Below the pieces are notes generated by a model. It was not told the DNA's origin. It did not search any database and worked only from the letters and a program-made list of their open reading frames with translations. The position numbers and the translations under genes are program-made. Positions 60,702-64,000 of a stretch of 64,000 bases of DNA are shown piece by piece. Source of the stretch: Bugula neritina (Eukaryota; Bryozoa; Gymnolaemata; Cheilostomatida; Bugulidae); assembly GCA_964035545.1 (NCBI GenBank), contig OZ037767.1, forward strand, positions 23,603,128 through 23,667,127, in the 5' to 3' direction. How positions within the stretch are numbered: position 1 is the stretch's first letter; each line of letters opens with the position of its first letter.

Positions 60702-63617
60702 TCAGAGCTCATCGTGAATTTCTTCATCTTCCTTTGTATCTTCCCATTGTTTTTCTATGGCGTAAATTTCCTGGAGAATATTGTATAGAAGAAATGCTAG
60801 TCTGCATATATGTTATATATCACAGGCTATAGCCTATAATGTGCTGGGGAGCGGCCGTGGTCTAGGGGTTAGAGCGTTTGTCTAGTAAACATGAAGGTCA
60901 TGGGTTCGAGCCCGGGCAAAGGCCATTGGTGATGTTAAGAAGAGCATCCAGTCATAATTGCTCCTGTGCCTCATTTAAATAAGTCCTTTGCCCGCTTTAA
61001 CAAAAACCCTTTCTATCAGGGGTTTCTCACAGAGATAGTGACAATAAACTGGCGTGAGTTTTTTTTTATAGCATATAATGTGCTATGATATGCACATCAT
61101 AATATTATAGTACACGCTATACCACATGTACTATATTAGCATGTATGTCATATTACAGCCCTTACTATAGCACATGTACTATATTACAGCACACGTTTTA
61201 GCTTGTATGTACTATAGTATGTATACATATTATAAAGAAATTGTGCTATAAAACACACTGTAGGGCACTCACCTTGAAGTAAACACTAACATCTGTCCAC
61301 CTGCTTTCAGGCATAGCCTTTAAGTCCACTGCATCCACTTTACCATCTCCACCCACGTCTATCAGATCAAACATCTGAAGAGATAAAGTTCACGGCAGCT
61401 AAAGTAATATTACTATAGTCACAATGATATCTGACCTCAGTAGAAACAATGCATGAATAAAGAGAGTACAAGAGAGCTAATTGGGTTTACCTTTTTCAGT
61501 ATAGTAAGGGCTCTATCATGCTCCAGTGTATCAACAAATTCAGGGTCATTCATTATCTGCAATGCATATGTCACACAGTAGAGTGTTAATTAGAGCACAA
61601 CAAGGAAAAAGCTACACTAAATATGATATAAATAACATAAAGCAGTTGAGTTCAAGGTTAACATTTCCAAACCATAGTTCTCGAGACAGGTCGGTCGTTA
61701 GCTACAGCTTACCAACTAGCCAGTTTAATATCTCTCCCCTTTAAGTTTCATTTTATTAAATATTTAAATATAAAATTTGAACTTAGACGCTCATGCTTCT
61801 TAGTTACTGAGTTTAGTTGCAAATAGACAAGCTGCCTAGGTGTATAGTCTATCGGCATCAATCCAATGGCCTCAAGTTTTTAATACAGATGTTGCTTCTG
61901 TTCTGCCAGGATGGTCAGACCACCCTTTCTATCTGGCAGACCAGTTAGGTTGTCAATTGAAGCGATAACATTTCAACTTGAGACAGATTGTAGCAGTCAT
62001 ACATGTTTACTGATTATAACATTAATTCACCTGACCTGACATAAATGGCAGGTATAAGACAGCTGATAATGAGACATATTGTTACTTACAGGTAGGTTTA
62101 AACTAGATATAAATGCTTCAACAGTCAAGGAGTTGTCCTCTACTGCTCCGGTCACAACGTATCTACAAACAGCAGCATTGGCATTCAGAGTTCAGGATTA
62201 AAGTCAAGTCATTGCAATAAATAACTCTTGGTCACTTAATGAACTTAATTGCTACTGAGAGCATGCTAGAGATAGTAAAGCTGAACAGAGCTTAAGCTAA
62301 CCGAATGATTTCGGGAGATGACTCCAAATTATCCATTCCAGATGTCACTACATTGTCCAGTGTCAACGCAGGGTCAAATTCCTTGTCACACTTTTCTAAG
62401 TCAATTTCCTTATTTTTAAAGCTGTTCCACCAGATGTTAACGGCAATGTTTCTGTTGTAAGATCGTACTTGGTGTATCCTACAGCATAAATATTCTGAAA
62501 TACAGCATAATATAATAAAAGATAATATAATACAACAAGACATAGTATTATAGAAACATAGTATAATGTAGCATAATATACTATAATACAACATAATAAA
62601 ATATGCATCATAACATATAATATAATATATAATATAATACAATATAATATAATTTGTTGTATTAAAATTTAATATAATAAAAACACAGTATAGTACAACT
62701 TAATCATATATAGTATAACATATTGAAATATAGTATAACATTAAAATATATTGTAGTATAACGTAACATAAAGTAAAACATATTAAAACAGAGTAGGCTA
62801 TAACATAAGATAAGAAAACATAAAATGAATAGAAATTCGTTCACACAGTGAGCATCACCAGTTAAACGGAATGTAAAGACAGTCTCCGGGCTCTAAGTCA
62901 GCGTGCATGAACTTAACGTCAGCAAGACCTGGGTACTTTGTGTAGTCAACATCATCGACATCAATGCCAGAGTATGCACCTTCAGGGTGGTCAAACAGCA
63001 CCTTGTCCTGCATTGACAGTATTACATATTAATAACAATAGAATATGTACATGCTAAGTAAATGGTAAGTAAACGGTAAGTACAGTTTCTATGTCTATGT
63101 TGCTTGTAAGAGATATGAAATAAAGTACAAGCAAAGTACAATCAGGTTCCATCAATGCTGCTGTGTTGGCTTTATTAGTGATTGACAACTCATTGAGGCA
63201 TCTGTATGCGATGCTCACAACTGTTGGTCTATGTATTATATTGTATTTTTTTTTAAACTAAACTGCAGCAGAACCCTTGCTTGTGGAAATACTTTATCTC
63301 ACATTCAAACCCTTGACTATTTCAGTTGCTAAGATATCTTATTGTTTTTTAGTAGAGTAATATTAATACGTTTACATCAACATAACATATTAACAGTTGT
63401 ACAGAAGATAATAATATACACTCTTGAAAATATAGCAGCAAAATTGAAAAGATCATAATACAAGTTAGTGGCGACATCACATCCTGCATGTAGAACTTAC
63501 AGCGTGCTCGGGAGGGACAAACACAAATTTCTTAATACCAGCCACCAAACAGTTCATATTCTCCACAGAGTCAGTATGTACAACAGAGGAAGTCCCACCA
63601 CTACTGTACCACATAAC
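60702..63617 (-). CDS. JmjC-type Fe(II)/2-oxoglutarate oxygenase with EF-hand and HDEL signal (5' incomplete)
   Basis: Seven exons join in frame on the minus strand: 63617-63501, 63007-62859, 62478-62302, 62162-62090, 61556-61491, 61374-61273 and 60770-60702, giving 250 residues. The first exon carries the metal-binding HxD (SSVVHTDSVENMNC, His14 and Asp16 of the visible part). The second has the cupin strand (LEPGDCLYIPFNW). The third supplies the second metal histidine (His91, in IHQVRSYNRN) followed by IAVNIWW, the usual JmjC/cupin_8 ending. After the fold an exon encodes an EF-hand-like loop (FDLIDVGGDGKVDAVDLK). The protein ends EEIHDEL, an ER-retention signal. Known relatives hydroxylate or demethylate proteins; here the HDEL end implies an ER-lumen substrate. 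The upstream part, including any signal peptide, lies outside the window. No disabling change was seen. Confidence 0.9.
60846..61068 (+). mobile_element. tRNA-derived SINE with target-site duplication
   Basis: A 223-base element with an A box (TGGTCTAGGGG, 60858-60868) and a B box (GTTCGAGCC, 60904-60912), an AGT anticodon-like loop, a body with AAGAAGAGCATCCAG, and a T-rich 3' end. It is flanked by 16-base near-identical repeats, TAGCCTATAATGTGCT (60830-60845) and TAGCATATAATGTGCT (61069-61084). It lies in the last intron of the JmjC gene, in reverse orientation to it. The GGGCATCC-like body motif recalls invertebrate tRNA SINEs, from memory. Confidence 0.8.
62500..62830. repeat. ATAATATA-type low-complexity run
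   Basis: Irregular 9-13 base units of the type ATAGTATAATAT and CATAATATA in a JmjC intron. Short open frames here are compositional. Confidence 0.7.
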
Positions 63618-64000
63618 CTGACAAAACACAAAGCTGAATGGGTAATGGATTATTGTAAGTTGTGAAATAATGAAACAGTCATAGCGTTTATAAACTTATT
63701 ATAGTATTATTGTATTATCATTATATTCTGTAATATTCTCATTAGTGACACTCTGTGATACAACATTTCAAAAATGTTAATAGGAGAATGCTTATTTGAA
63801 AAACGGAAAGGTTACTAGTAGACTTTTAGCAAATGGATGATTAGAAAATAGATCTTTGGTAAATGAATAATATTCAACATGGCCTAGTCGGCCTCAGACC
63901 GGGTCCAAAATATATAGGAACATAGACTTTTCTCAATTTATTTATTACTGCACCTACCCCCATAATGATAATAAAATTTAGCTATAGAATTGATATGCAT
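63618..64000. other. Intron of the JmjC gene
   Basis: No further exon visible before the window ends. The acceptor of the first visible exon lies at 63618-63620. Confidence 0.6.

Noticed and set aside
60846-60925. Functional tRNA-Thr gene
   Set aside because: The A and B boxes fit, but the acceptor and T stems do not pair well and the sequence continues into a T-ended body with target-site repeats, so it is a SINE head.

Overview
This is eukaryotic, animal-like DNA. It is AT-rich and intron-rich, with GT/AG-bounded exons of 50-1160 bases, long dinucleotide microsatellites, a tRNA-derived SINE, a Penelope-like retroelement fragment, and proteins of metazoan type (sushi and IPT/TIG ectodomains, a Met-like receptor tyrosine kinase, an ER-retained JmjC oxygenase). 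The kinase type and the SINE suggest a marine invertebrate, perhaps a lophotrochozoan. I cannot name the species, and the phylum is inference.

About 58 kb of the window is a locally expanded and heavily rearranged family of receptor genes. Three ectodomain genes have full sets of in-frame exons in the same order: 5'UTR/signal peptide, beta-propeller, CCP/sushi, then IPT/TIG and further extracellular exons. Gene A (minus, about 3.7-9.3 kb) and gene B (plus, about 14.5-19.9 kb) are head to head. Gene B and gene C (minus, about 24.9-29.8 kb) are tail to tail, as an inverted duplication centred near 22.4 kb. Gene A has two propeller modules. B and C have one, joined in the way an internal deletion of an A-like ancestor would produce. 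I found no transmembrane or kinase exon following A, B or C.

A Met/Ron-like tyrosine kinase domain lies on the minus strand at 34.3-37.1 kb: six clean exons from helix C to the stop codon, with [11 protein letters not shown] and twin activation-loop tyrosines. Its glycine-loop and VAIK exon is absent on that strand. Upstream is only a broken propeller exon. From 38.4 kb onward, on the opposite strand, a tandem array with a unit of about 4.0 kb carries decayed kinase exons that share the same frameshift, and repeated remnants of the propeller exon. The array fades by 52 kb. Further family debris (a lone signal-peptide exon at 53.9 kb, IPT and sushi fragments in mixed orientation at 58.1-58.7 kb) shows repeated duplication and inversion.

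The last 3.3 kb holds the 3' part of an unrelated, well-preserved gene on the minus strand: a JmjC-type Fe(II)/2-oxoglutarate oxygenase with an EF-hand-like loop and a C-terminal HDEL ER-retention signal. A palindrome-containing minisatellite of about 29 bases per unit begins just past its stop codon, and a SINE lies in its last intron. Three other isolated open stretches (1.0-1.6, 30.5-30.7 and 59.2-59.4 kb, all minus) look coding but were not recognised.
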